Assembly (NCBI RefSeq): GCF_000611645.1
Contig: NW_014013405.1
Coordinates: 5,463 to 33,844 of the forward strand
From: Monoraphidium neglectum
Taxonomy: Eukaryota; Chlorophyta; Chlorophyceae; Sphaeropleales; Selenastraceae
Reading direction: 5' to 3'
DNA: 28,382 nucleotides
Position 1 is the stretch's first letter; every line of letters begins with the position of its first letter. Both the position numbers and the translations under genes were made by a program. Positions 1 to 10,498 of the stretch are shown in pieces. The notes beneath the pieces were generated by a model. It made no database searches. It saw nothing but the letters and a program-made list of their open reading frames with translations, and was not told where the DNA came from.

Positions 1-554
1 CCGCCATTGCCAGGGGGCGCGGCAGGGCGGGGCTGGCGGACCCGGTGGCAGCGGAGGCGGGGAGGCAGAGCGGGGCAGGGCCGAGGTTGAAGAACGGGGC
101 GAGGCCGGCGTCGCACTTGCCGCCTGCGTTGTTGCAGGGAGGAAAGCAGGCAGGTGGGGGCCAGGTTGCCTTTCAGAGTGGCCGTGGTAGGTCGTGGCGA
201 GCTGTCGCGGCTGCCCCAGGAATATGCTGCTTTGCAGCTCGACAGGGTCCTGCAAGCAGAAGAGGCACTACCTAGCGCGTGCAACGGCAGGTGTGCGGCC
301 GCGGCCTCACCGTCGCAAGCGGGCTGCGCCTCGCCTCCGCAGGCGAGGCAGCGCATCTGGCCGGGAACGCACGCGAGGCCTTTGCCGCGGCACCTGCCAG
401 CCCCCGCCTTGTCGCCCAGGCAGCATGGCGAGTCGAGGCGCCCGCAGCCCTCCACGTCCCGGCCCCCCTTGTGGTGGAGAGATGTAGGGTCCGCAGCAGC
501 GAGGCTAGTCATAGCAAGAGCCCCAAGGAGGGCGTAGAGGCCGAGATTGGCCAT
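1..554 (-). CDS. Secreted cysteine-rich protein, two-exon, copy 1 (C-terminus outside window)
   Basis: Exon 1 is 554-311 and exon 2 runs from 123 off the left edge. The intron (310-124) has GTGAGG...GCAG borders in phase 1, splicing GAC-G to GC-GGC. The product starts MANLGLYALLGALAM and has a signal peptide ending near AAADPT. A cysteine module follows: GCGRLD-PCCL, RC, LAC, MRCLACGG-x-x-QPAC. Exon 2 opens KCDAGLAPFFNLGPAPLCLP, closely matching the complete gene at 11341-10499, so the missing end probably carries a second CGGP-x-QPCC module. The start is the ATG aligning with that gene. It lies head-to-head with the deacetylase gene at 936. Function is unknown; secretion is inferred from the signal peptide. 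The family may form a disulfide-rich wall or matrix protein, but nothing in the sequence proves it. Confidence 0.82.
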   Translation of the reverse strand, partial: MANLGLYALLGALAMTSLAAADPTSLHHKGGRDVEGCGRLDSPCCLGDKAGAGRCRGKGLACVPGQMRCLACGGEAQPACDGEAAAAHLPLHALGSASSACRTLSSCKAAYSWGSRDSSPRPTTATLKGNLAPTCLLSSLQQRRRQVRRRPRPVLQPRPCPALPPRLRCHRVRQPRPAAPPGNG

Positions 555-935
555 GATGATCTCGGGGGCTGCCTGGCGTGCCTAGGATACAGGCAAGCGT
601 ACGTGACTTGTCATTACACGCTATAGTATCAACAGTGTATTACTTCGAATCAAAATTTACCTCGAAAACATATTTGCGAAGCACGCAACTCCAGGAGTTC
701 TGCAGACAGCGCTGTCGGTTTTGCCTGGCCCGAGGAGCTCAATTGAAGGCGCCAATTGCCCCCACATACAATTGATCGACAGTCATATATATATTACCTG
801 TTTTTATTACCTCGACAAGCCGATCCTGGGTCGTGCCACCCTGCACGAAGCTTTCGCAACACCTACGCAAGGGCCTCGAGCGGGGCTTGGCCTAGGACTC
901 GCAATATCCTGATTTTTAGGATCCTAGAAGTAGCA
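555..935. promoter_or_regulatory. Divergent intergenic promoter region, cassette 1
   Basis: These 381 bp separate two genes read in opposite directions, so both promoters must lie here. A TATA-like run, tatatatatt, is at 786-795, about 140 nt before the + strand ATG. A TATAG-like element (621-630, read on the - strand) lies about 70 nt before the - strand ATG. At 692-707 a diverged form of the block shared by cassettes 2 and 3 (CAGGAG--CTGC-GAC) lies 138 nt from the cysteine-rich start. Element identities are inferred from position and similarity only. Confidence 0.5.
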
Positions 936-3900
936 ATGGCATCCAAAATACAAGGCGTGGTCTATAGCGCGCTAGTTCTGGGGTGTCTGGCCCTTGCAGT
1001 GGTCCCCAGCGCCTCGGCGCTGGTCGTGAAACTGAACACGCTCATCCTCACAGTGCCAGGTGTGCCGCAGATCTGCTACAGGGTCGATGCCATGATGCTC
1101 TGGACGCCATAATGAGTCTGATACAACCTGTAACATGGCCCGCCACGGCGATTGATTGCGCACACGTGCCGCCTCGATTCATGTGCAGCCCCCTTCTCAA
1201 GCAGCGTGCCTTGCCGCAGCCCCCAACGGGCGGGCATACTTGCCCAATGCCACGTACGCGCCACACCCCTACCGTGGACCATGTCAAACCCAACGCACAT
1301 CATTGCGCCCTTTGAAAGCACTCCCCTCCTTGGGCCCTCGACCTCCCTCCTTTTTCCCCCAGGCTACAACATCGACTTCCTCGAGCTCACTCTGCAGGGC
1401 TACGGCACCCCCTACACAATCGTCCGTTACAACTCAAGCAACCCCCTCAACTTCACGCAGCTCCTGTGGGCCCCTGACGGCTCCGCCAACTTTGCCGGCT
1501 ACGTCATGTGAGCAGGCGGCGCCGGGCCTCGGTGTCACGAGGGCCCGGCTGGGCTGCTTTGTACAAGGAAGACGGCAGGGCAATACTCGAACCTGCTCGT
1601 CTCTCCACACGACGTTGGCTTTGAACACTCTTCAGGTCTGATCAACGCTCCTTGTTCTACTGCCGCACCCTCTCCCACCGCACCCGCTGCCACAAAGGGC
1701 GCCGAACATCGAGGCCATGGGTTACCTCAATAGCTCACAGGTCCTCACGATCTGGGACTACCAGAACCGCACAGGTGCGCGCCATTTCTGGTATTGTTTA
1801 GGCTTGCTGTTCATACACACGGTAGGTGCAGGGTACAGATTCCTGGCTTGCCCGAGTATGCCCCCAGGTCTGCCAAAAATGTTCAAGTGTCCTTGCACAA
1901 AGTCACTCCTACAGAGCGGGCTGCCATCCCCATCTTCAGGCTCCACACACGAATTCCCCCATCCTCTTGCCAGAAACAAATCTTGGAGATACAACTCATT
2001 TTGGTGTTGCAGCGGCACACCACGTGGTGCACCCTGATCCCACCTCCCCAGCCACTCGTTGTTTTAGGCGCACACGAGCACCTCCTCACGCGGACCTGCC
2101 ACACTCGATCGCTTGCACCCACAATCAACCGCGCAACTCCCTCCAGGCGCCCGGTCGGTCAAGTTCCAGGCCGCGCCCATCAATGTGGGCCTCACCGCCA
2201 ACCCGACTTGCAGCTCCGATGACGTCGCCATGAAGCTCACGGCCGCCGCGCCCCTGGGAACGTCTGGTATCGTGTCCTCAGCGCCTCTCAGCAGCAGCGG
2301 CCTCTACAGGTTTGCCACCATGCACGGATCAAGGCCAAGCGCTTATTGTATGCCATGGTTGATTTGCCAGCATGCAGCCCCGCTGCCTGCGCTTGACCGC
2401 CCAGCTTCACAGGCGCGCCCAATCACCCTCACGCGCCTACGTGGGCGCGCCAGCGCCACCCGCGCTATTGCCCCCACCCAACCCCCAACCATGTCAAGTC
2501 ACTGCCCCGCATGCCGAAGCGCCAACGCATAGCCCCCTGCCTCACAACCACTAGTGACGGCCCCGCCATTGTCAACGCTGCACGCAGGTGCCCCGGCCTG
2601 GGTGGCGCGGCGCCGCTGACCACCTGCTCGATCTGGGCCAGCGACTTTGCCGCCACCGGCCTCCACGCCGCCTGCCAGTCAACGCCGGTCCTGATGGTTG
2701 GCGCCGACATTGCCGGGACGCTGGTCAAGTATGGAGACGGCCGGGAGTCGCTGGCATTCATGCATAATTGCGCCGGCTGGTCGACGAGTTGCCTGGTGAG
2801 TGCAAGAACATATCACTTGTTGTCAGCAGGAAGTCCACAGCAAGCGAGGGGTGGGGCATGTTTGCTTTGCTTGCCTGAACTTCTGGGGGACCAAAACATG
2901 TGATGGAAAACACCATCAACGCAAGGCATCGGCGCGTCTGCCAAGCGCCACCGAGCTGCCTCTTTGCTGTCTGGCGCCCAAGCCGCTCCTTGCGCAATAC
3001 GACACTCGCGGGCGCGGCGCAGGTGCTGGGTCACGTGTCTCTGTCCTGGATGCTGCAGGGGCTCATCCCTGGGGAGCGCATTTCGCTGCTGACCGTCCAC
3101 TTTGGTGAGGGTGCCTCGAGTCCGGGCGGCGCAATGGGATGGCAATTTGCCAAAGGTACTGCCCTACTTGTATCCGCTGGACAAGCCCCTCGTGCCTTGG
3201 AAGCGGTGCTGCTCGCATCAAAGCCAGGGACAGCTGTCCGCCTGTAGGCGGCCACATACAGCAGCAGTTTCTCGCGCAGGCTGCAGTCCTGCCAAGCAAC
3301 GTGGATGGATTGAGGGCCGGGGTGAAGCTTATCAAAACTAGCGATGATGCATGCACCAAGCACACAGCCCTCGCTCCTAGACCGACGCGCCCCTCCCCCC
3401 CAACCAATCCCCCATGCCATCCCTCAGATGACGTGTTCCTCGCGACTGGTGAGCAGGGTCCCTCCCCGCACCCAGGGGTCCAAGCGTACAGGCGGCTGCG
3501 CCCAGCGGCCTCACCAGCCTTTCGCGGGCCCCCACCCGACTGACACTTTTCCCTGTCGCTACCTTCGACACCCCGCCTGCCGCCCCTGCCCTTTCCGCTA
3601 TCCTCACCCACATTCCTTGTCCCGCCTCAAACACACGCAATCGCAATCCCGCCTTTGCCCACCCGGTCCCCAGAGTTTGATGACAACCTGCAAGCCGGGG
3701 TCCTGACAGAGTACCGCCTGACAGTGCCAGACCTCCAGGCCCACCTGACCTGGCGCAAGAACCTGACGGCCACCTATCCCAACACCACCATCACGTGAGC
3801 GCGTGACGCCGCGCGCGCGCCGGAACGGTTCCAGCCGTGTGGGGCGACAAACGGCGCCGCCGCCTGTGTTGCATAGTGCTCGGCACGCATCTGGCGCCCA

Positions 3901-6900
3901 CCCTTGGTGGCGGGCGCCCTGCCATTGCCGGGTGCTTTGCACGTCCGCCGCCGCGCAGGCAAGCGCAGAACCTTGGACGCAGCAAAACACAGCACACTTT
4001 GACGCCTCTATCCCGCGCCGTCATTCCGCACATGCTCCGCTGCCCCAGGTTCGAGCTGCCCTTCAACGGCAACGGCATATTGGAGAAGGTCGCCACCACC
4101 CTCGCAACCACGGCCGTGTCGCCCATCGACGTGGACGACCGCAGCTGCATCGACTTCCCCGACTACGCCACCCTGGGCTGCTCCTGCTGGTTCACCGGGA
4201 CGGCCGCCTGCCCTGCCACCCAGCCCGCATTCTGCCGTAACTGCACCAAGGCGCGCGGGCTGGGCCCCACCACTCCCTTGTGCCCAGTCCTTGCGCCGTG
4301 GAGCCGAGTTCAATTTGCTTGCGGGGGTTGCAAAAGCTTGACGTGCTGGGGCCTTCCAAAAACTCGTCACCCGCGCTGAGTCATGGCGGTCATCTCACCG
4401 AATATATGTGTTTCGCCGCTTCTCCCCCTCTTTACCCCAGGATTGGGCCAAGCCGCTCGGGTCGGGCGTCAACCGCGCTCCTCAGGTGTGGGGCGTTGTT
4501 GGGGAGGGAAGGGAAGAGCAAGAAACCCCAATACCGCTGGCTGGGGCCCAACGCGGGGACAAGCACAGGCCTGAGATTCGGTCTAATCAACAGCCAATCA
4601 CATGCTGCCTCGCGCTGGTTCCCTACGCTGCACAGACGAGCCCTCACAATAGAAAAAGCACACTCTCAAATGTCCCTTGACACATCCTGGGTTGTGAGCA
4701 TTGCAATTACATGAGACCCAAAACTCAACCCCCATGCAGAGCGCCAAGACCAACAACGCCACCTGGAACATCGCCAACTTCACCGCGGGCGACCCCCTGG
4801 CAAAGTTTGTTGTTGCCAACACCAACGGCCAGGCCGACGGTTTCTTCTGGAGCCACCACACTGTGGGTACCGCCCCTTGATTTGACTATTTATTTTGAAT
4901 GACACTGTGTTTCAGGCCTTTTTGACGTCAATCAAGAAACGTGCTCCCTCGAACCTTGCTGGGCCGCTTTGGGGCCGCTCCTCAGACTCAAAACATGACG
5001 CCCAGCTGATTCCTGAAAGGGTCTGACGAGGACGTAATTGACACATACACCGCCGCCGCAAAACTGCCCCAAACCGCCCCACAACCCTGTCGGCCCCCCG
5101 CAGTTTTCCCACGAGAACCTGGACAACGTGACATCCTTTGACACCGACATCCAGATCGAGCTCAACATGCAGATGGCGGTGCGCTGCGCCAGGGCCCCCT
5201 TCGCGTGCTCGCTTGCAGGGTCACGCACACAGCGCAGGAAGTGCGCATGTATTGCTGGCAGTCTCCCCAGACGACATGCCCGCTGGGCTGCCAGCGAAAC
5301 ATGTTTTTTACTTTAAGGTTCAGCGCATTGGAATTGGATGATCATCCAGATGTTTCAAAAATAATTCAATAATACTAATGATCAAGTATGCTTTTGCTAA
5401 AATGAACAAATCATATATCGATGCTAATGTTTAGACACACCGCCACCCTCCACCTGTCTACCTTGCAGTCGATCCTGGGCCTGGCCTCCCGCAAGTCCTT
5501 CAGCACCAAGTGCATGGTCACGCCCCAGGTGAGACGCCTGCAAAGCCAACAGTTGGTTTGAACTCTAAACCCTGAACCCCACATTGGCAGGTCATGCGTG
5601 CACGGCCGCCCATGCTTTGGTCTGTAGTGTAGTGCCCCGCGTGGTGAGGCAAGGTGGCATGTTGATGCATGTGCTTGCGTTTTACGCGTCCTCATCAGGG
5701 CTAATAATGGATGTCTCAGAGGTGATTGAATTGCCCGACTTCTCATAAGTGTTCATGCACTTTATGATGGCCGCCGCTGCTGCTCCGCTTTTCCTGAATA
5801 CGCAGATCAGCGGCCTCCGCAACGGTGACGCGCTCGCCTCCCTGGCGCGTCACAGTATCAATTGTGCCGCGGGAGATAACACATGGTGAGGGGCAGGCGG
5901 CCACATCTGACACAAAAAGAAACCGACACCCCCCCCCTCTGAGCTTCGCTGCCAAGCAGCCTGGGTCTGCCGGTGTTCTTGCCTTGCAAGGCCTGCCGCT
6001 GAGCAAATCCCAACAGCACACACATCACACACTTGCAACCGTACTGGCAACAGGAATCACTGCGCCTCCATGCCTCTGCCGACCCTGCCCCCTTGCACTT
6101 GCAGGCCGTTCCTGATGAACTCTGTCAACCCTCACCAAATGCTGGTGACCACCAAGGCCGCCAATGGGTACAACGGTTTCCAGATTCTGCCAAGGTTTGC
6201 CACTGAGATCTACTACAACTGCTCGACCCCCACTCAAAACATGGTCTTGTACAACAACCTGTACAGGTGAGCTGTGGGGGCAGTGTCATCAAAATTGCGT
6301 GCCTTGCCGAATGAAACGTGTACCACCCATACCATATACCACAGCTGCCCCTGCATGGATCGCTCGCGCATTTCTCAATTCGCACCCCCCATTGCACCCT
6401 CGCCCGCCGACATGCGGTACGACCCTTTCAGGTCGTACTTCGGTGGGGACTCGACCATCGCTGACCTGCTGCAGCGCGAGGCAACCCGCGTGCTGCGGGA
6501 GATGCTGAAGCTGCGCCACGACCCCCACATGATGGTGGGTCAAAGTATCAAGGCTTTATTCGGGAGCATCTCTTTGCTGGGATTCAATAGACATTAAGCA
6601 TTGGTCCAAGCTCGAAGTCCGCTAGGCTCTCAATCAATCAATTACGCAAACAGCAAAAAAGCCGTTGTTGCACCCGCCGCTCCACGCTACACCCGACCAA
6701 CCCGCCCTCCGTCGCCCGCAGCACCAAGCCAACCTGGCAATCCTGGACGGTTCTGGCAAGAGCCTGTCAATGCGCTGGGTGGAGGCCGTCGTGGCTGAGT
6801 TGCGTAAATACGCCTCGTGGCCCCTCACCTCCCTCAAGCTCGACGACCTGAGGGCCGCGTTCCTGTCCAGGCAGGCGCGCGAGGCATGTGCCCTGTCGTA

Positions 6901-7090
6901 CGCGATAGAGGTCGGCACCAACGGCACCATTACAGCCCTAACAGTGACGAGCGGCGCGGCTGCGGACGGGACCCAGTGCTCTGCGCCGCTGATGACAGGT
7001 GCTAGCAGCACCAGCACATCCGTGGCCAAGGGCGGTTCTGCGCGGGCCCAGCCAAAGGGCCTGTCCTGGTATGTGCCTCACATTGTTTGA
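936..7090 (+). CDS. Agd3-like secreted polysaccharide deacetylase (CE18), copy A, 17 exons
   Basis: Exons: 936-1059, 1363-1507, 1698-1774, 2147-2309, 2588-2795, 3023-3104, 3428-3448, 3674-3794, 4049-4250, 4441-4485, 4740-4862, 5104-5178, 5469-5528, 5806-5885, 6105-6266, 6432-6534, 6722-7090. They sum to 2160 nt, giving 719 residues with no frame break. A signal peptide (1-28, ending PSASA) is followed by a GYGTPYTIV-type N-terminal domain. DDVFLAT (267-273) supplies the candidate metal Asp, HTFSH (436-440) the HxxxH pair. GLRNGDA (485-491) and [11 protein letters not shown] (538-548) follow, and a [11 protein letters not shown] segment lies in exon 17. This motif order matches fungal Agd3, which removes acetyl groups from an exported galactosaminogalactan; fungal proteins are somewhat longer. 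A six-cysteine stretch (347-379) is notable. Intron 9 has a GC donor. The ATG is chosen by alignment with the two sister copies. Substrate here is unknown; cell-wall amino-sugar polymers are the likeliest guess. A general deacetylase-fold protein that has lost activity is possible but the motifs are intact. Confidence 0.88.
4251..4252 (+). other. Non-canonical GC splice donor, intron 9 of copy A
   Basis: Exon 9 ends ...TGC ACC AAG and the next bases are gcgcgc. At the same place copy B has gtgggt and copy C has gtgcgc. The acceptor ccccag at 4440 then restores the frame in phase 0, as in the other copies. No other nearby GT gives the conserved junction, so a GC-AG intron created by a T-to-C change is the simplest reading. 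Confidence 0.75.
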
Positions 7091-7332
7091 ACGGGCTTCG
7101 GCAATTCAACAAGCGCCACCGGCAGCCAGTCTTATTGAATACATATATACACACCAAAAAAGCAGACTCGGCGCCATGAAGCGTATTCATGGGAGCTTTT
7201 TATGGGAGCAGCAGGATGTATGTCTGTGCTCGTGCGTTCCTCTCAACCCTTGAGTCTTGTGTTTTTGCCTCACTCATGAGTAGTGACCACTGATCGATCA
7301 ACCAATACCAGGGATTCACAAATAAGGCACGG

Positions 7333-7421
7333 GCTGCTGCGCTAGCTTGATAATTTTCTAGACTCTACAATTTGTGTGAGCGGGCCCCAGCCGTGAATTA
7401 CACGCTGCTGCGCTAGCTTGA
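7333..7421. repeat. 18-bp direct repeat pair, 71-bp period
   Basis: The sequence gctgctgcgctagcttga occurs exactly at 7333-7350 and again at 7404-7421. The following bases are also alike (taattttc versus tggttttc). It lies in the 3' flank of copy A and looks like a local tandem duplication. Confidence 0.8.
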
Positions 7422-7478
7422 TGGTTTTCCCTTGACTTTATCTTATCCAATTAGCGGCTCCCAGCAGTGCAGGCCTGC

Positions 7479-7562
7479 TGCCAGGCCCGTGCATGGCAGG
7501 TGGCGGCGTTGCTGCCTGCCGGCGCTTCATCGCAGGCCCATGCAGTTGCCATGGGCCGGCAT
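7479..7562. repeat. Imperfect inverted repeat (hairpin)
   Basis: A perfect 8-bp stem ggcccatg/catgggcc occurs at 7535-7542 and 7550-7557 with a 7-nt loop. Alternatively, tgccaggccc-gtgc-atggca at 7479-7498 can pair with the tgccatgggccggca arm near 7547-7561, with one mismatch and a 4-nt bulge. The two folds compete. It could be an mRNA 3' UTR structure or a small-RNA precursor; the sequence does not decide. Confidence 0.45.
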
Positions 7563-8384
7563 TTTACTTCACATTTATGTTGGTGCTGAATTTTCCTAAG
7601 CTGGCTTGAGGGTCAATCAATTCACTTTGCAGCGCACGTCCCCTCCCTCCAGTCATGCGAGCTAAACCCCAACATCTCAGAAGGACTGCCAGGTTGGCAG
7701 CCAATTTCATACCCATCACCACGTGTTCTGCCGCCTGCCTGCACACGCCGTTCATACGCAGCGTGGGTGAAACACACCCCTTCTTGATTTATGGAATTGT
7801 GACATAAATTGCTGTGGGTGGTTGTGGGGGAGGCAGAGGGTGGGGGTTGGAAGCATGATGGGATCTCCTGGGGCACATGTGTGGTGCTTTAGGGTTTATA
7901 CAATACATCGTCTTTGCCCAGTGGCAACGCCCTGAGGCAGCAGACTCACGAATATCAGCAAAACTGACCTCATGCCATGCGACTGATTTAATAATGTAAT
8001 TATGCCGTCATGAGTGGTGTCCGAGAATCCTGGAGGGCAAGCTTTCATCATTGGCTTGTTGTCCGAGGGCAATTACCAACAAAATGCTGGGTCTCAGCGC
8101 TTTGCCGCAACAAAACAAATCGTGTGCAACGCCGCCGCTCAGGCCCATCTGTTTGTAAACGTCAGGGAGGCGTACAGTCGTGATGGCCGCTGGGGAGCAG
8201 GTCTGCTAGCAAGAAAAAATACTCTGCAGGCTTGCGCGATATTTGAGAACAGAGGACACGCAGCTGCGGTGCAGGAGCCCCAAAGGGCTGCATCTGTCCC
8301 AAGAGATGAGAACTGTATGTGCGGGTTTGTGTGTCGAGACCGGAATCCTCATTTATGAACTCACGCCTGGAAGTCACATCAGAA

Positions 8385-8494
8385 GTCACTGTGCTGCAAC
8401 TCGCTGTTGCAGCTGCATTGGCTTCTGATTGATCAATTTACACATGTAGATTGCGTCACAGGTCACTGCGCTGCAATTAGCTGTTGCAGCTGCA
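8385..8494. repeat. 33-bp imperfect direct repeat, 77-bp period
   Basis: The segments at 8385-8417 and 8462-8494 share gtcactg-gctgcaa and agctgttgcagctgca-type sequence with few mismatches. Both lie just past the stop of the - strand cysteine-rich gene, so they are probably within or next to its 3' untranslated region. Confidence 0.7.
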
Positions 8495-8510
8495 GCCAAG
8501 CGCTATTACA
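8438..8510 (-). terminator. Candidate polyadenylation signals (TGTAA) for the - strand cysteine-rich gene
   Basis: Read on the - strand, TGTAA occurs at 8510-8506, only 7 nt after the stop codon, and again at 8442-8438, about 75 nt after it. TGTAA is the established polyadenylation signal of green algae. The more distal site has a more usual spacing. Confidence 0.35.
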
Positions 8511-8516
8511 TGCGGC

Positions 8517-9484
8517 CTAAGGTACCGCGCATGCATTGGCCCCAAGCTTTTGATCAAACGTACAGGCCAGGACCACACTCCCATATTGCTTGCAAGGCAC
8601 ACTCGCGCCACAGCAAGGCTGCCTGGGGCCGCCGCAGGCCACGCACACGCCCTCAAGGCACACGCGGCCGCGCCGGCACGTCGCAGCCGCGCCGCCGCCG
8701 CAGCGTCCAAAAAGCCGTGGGGCGGCCCCGCTCGCACTCGTCTGATTGACCAGGCGTCCGAGGGCGTTGACCAGGGACGCGTTGCGGGGCGGCGTCGATT
8801 GCTGCTGCAGGGTCAGGTTGGGAGGCAGCGAGGGCAGCTCGCGGCCAGAGGGGGCACAGACAGGGAAGGGGCTTCCCGCATCGAAGGCGGACAGGCCCGG
8901 GTCGCAAGTGCGGCCTGCGTGGTAAACATGCACGAAAGAGCATGCATCGATGGGAGGAAGGCGTGAAGTGCAAACAGACGCAACTCCATATTGAGTCGCA
9001 GCCTTTGAGCGTGAGCATCCAGGCAGACAGCTTCGTTGCCGTGCAGACTTTTCACTCGCAAAGCATCAGTAGGTAGCACATCAGGCGCCGCTCGGACCGG
9101 CCAAGCGTCTGAAACGCCCCAGCCACACTTTCAAATCCGAGTGATGTGAGAGCCGATGCGCAGGCACCAACCTTCCAACGACCCCCGGGCGCGCGCTGCC
9201 AGCATGCTGGCGGTCTTACCGCTGCAGGCCGGCTCGCCCTCTCCGCCGCAGGCCCGGCAGCGCAGCTCCGGCCCCAGGCACGCCATGCCCTGCTTGCAGC
9301 CCCCTGAAACCTGCCCGCCCTGATGGCAGCAGATCGCGTCAAGCTCGCCGCAGCCCTGCGGGTCGAGGCCGCTGGCCAACATTTGAAGGCCGCCCGAGGC
9401 ATCAGACACCACCAGGGGCGGTGCGGTGGCGAGGGCCGCCACGACCAAAACGAGCGCTGCGGCGTTTGCACGGTTGGTGCCCAT
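8517..9484 (-). CDS. Secreted cysteine-rich protein, diverged paralogue without a deacetylase partner
   Basis: Exons are 9484-9220 and 8914-8517, joined in phase 1 (GTAAGA...GCAG), giving 663 nt and 220 residues. A signal peptide starts MGTNRANAAALVLVVAALA. Module 1 in exon 1 has GCGELDAICC, GGC, MAC, LRCRACGG-EPAC; module 2 in exon 2 has RC, TC, VC, VCVACGGPRQPCC, PC, LACTF, NAC. All 20 cysteines align with those of the gene at 11341-10499, although the rest has diverged strongly. Three N-glycosylation sequons (NLT, NAS, NQT) lie in the linker between modules. An upstream in-frame methionine would lengthen the N-terminus by 17 residues but spoil the signal peptide. Unlike its relatives it is not head-to-head with a deacetylase. 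Function unknown. Confidence 0.85.
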
Positions 9485-10498
9485 GCTGCTGCCTGTTTGT
9501 GCTTGTCCTGCACAGATCTGTGAGATTCTGGTCATGATCAGCAACCGCACGGCCGCCAGCAAACGTATCACTTGCATTAAATGCAAGTAAAGGCAAGGGC
9601 TGCTGGACGACACGCAGAGTGCCATTACAAGGCTTGGGTAGCTGCTGCTACATCTGCAGAAGCTGCCAACCGCCCGCGACCGAGGCACGCAGCCGAGCAC
9701 GACAGGCCGAAAGATTACATCCCATCTCGGATCTCAGACTGGAAATCCCTTGCAATTTGCTCAATAGTTTTGTTGGCTATAATCCAGGGTGGCCGTGCAC
9801 CCATGGAGGTCCACCCTGATCCGAGGCCAAATGTGTGGCACAATCTGGTGCCTCTCGCTGGCAACAGCTGCCTTAGGGGGCTACTATGGCCCCTGCTGCA
9901 GTGACGAACAAACCAGCACAGCGCAGCTGGCAAGCAAGCTCTTGCTGGACACATACAGTCGTGCATTTCTTACTGTATCAAACCTCAAACGGCCCAGAAG
10001 CTGTCTGGCTTGACTGTAAAGAATGCGTGCTGCAAGTGGTCCTGGCTTTGCAAAGCCCAATCGTGCAACCAAGTTTATTGCGTATTACAGCGGTGGGAAT
10101 ACCACTCGTGCGTGGCGCAGCCCTTGATTCAACAATTTTGTGTCCTGCAGTGCAAAATCAACACGTAGGCTTGCTTTTTGTTGTGCACAGAGTCGAGCAA
10201 ATTGAGCAAGGCCGCGAGGGTGAGATATCACCACAGCACTCAATATGGCAAACAACGGTATGCAAACATAGCGCCCTGCAAGGATGTTGTTGGGTGTTAG
10301 TAGTAAGAGCCGCTGGGGAATGAAACGGTTTTGCCTATGACTGTTTGGATTATTGTGAATCACATGGTCAGCAAGTGTGCATCAAAACAGCACACAAGCT
10401 CGAAGGCCAATTCAGCTCCACAGGGCCAATAACACACAGGCACTTGAGCCACCGCGGGCCTCGCAGCACATGCCCCCAACAAGTGAGATCAGATCAGA
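9485..10498. other. Intergenic between two - strand cysteine-rich genes; no supported gene
   Basis: It should contain the promoter of the gene starting at 9484 and the 3' end of the gene stopping at 10499. Composition is more AT-rich and mixed than in the coding exons. The open frames here (for example 9789-10013 and 9886-10323) have no ATG at a sensible start, no recognised domain and no counterpart in the other cassettes. I see no RNA gene. Confidence 0.55.

Larger units (their letters stand above)
7091..8516. other. Intergenic, convergent 3' flanks; no supported gene
   Basis: This stretch lies between the stop of deacetylase copy A and the stop of the - strand cysteine-rich gene, so it should hold both 3' untranslated regions. 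It contains an 18-bp direct repeat, an imperfect hairpin and a second direct repeat, listed separately. A TGTAA, the usual green-algal polyadenylation signal, is at 7995-7999, about 900 nt after the stop, and could serve copy A. An open frame at 8014-8358 lacks an ATG start, splice-supported structure or family resemblance. Confidence 0.6.

Noticed and set aside
4251..4440. Copy A as a pseudogene because intron 9 lacks GT
   Set aside because: The other exons and junctions are intact over 719 codons, and another gene in the window also needs a GC donor, so a functional GC-AG intron is more likely than decay.
8014..8358. Open frame of 114 codons on the + strand
   Set aside because: The start is GTG, there is no usable ATG, no relative in the window, and it lies between two convergent 3' ends.
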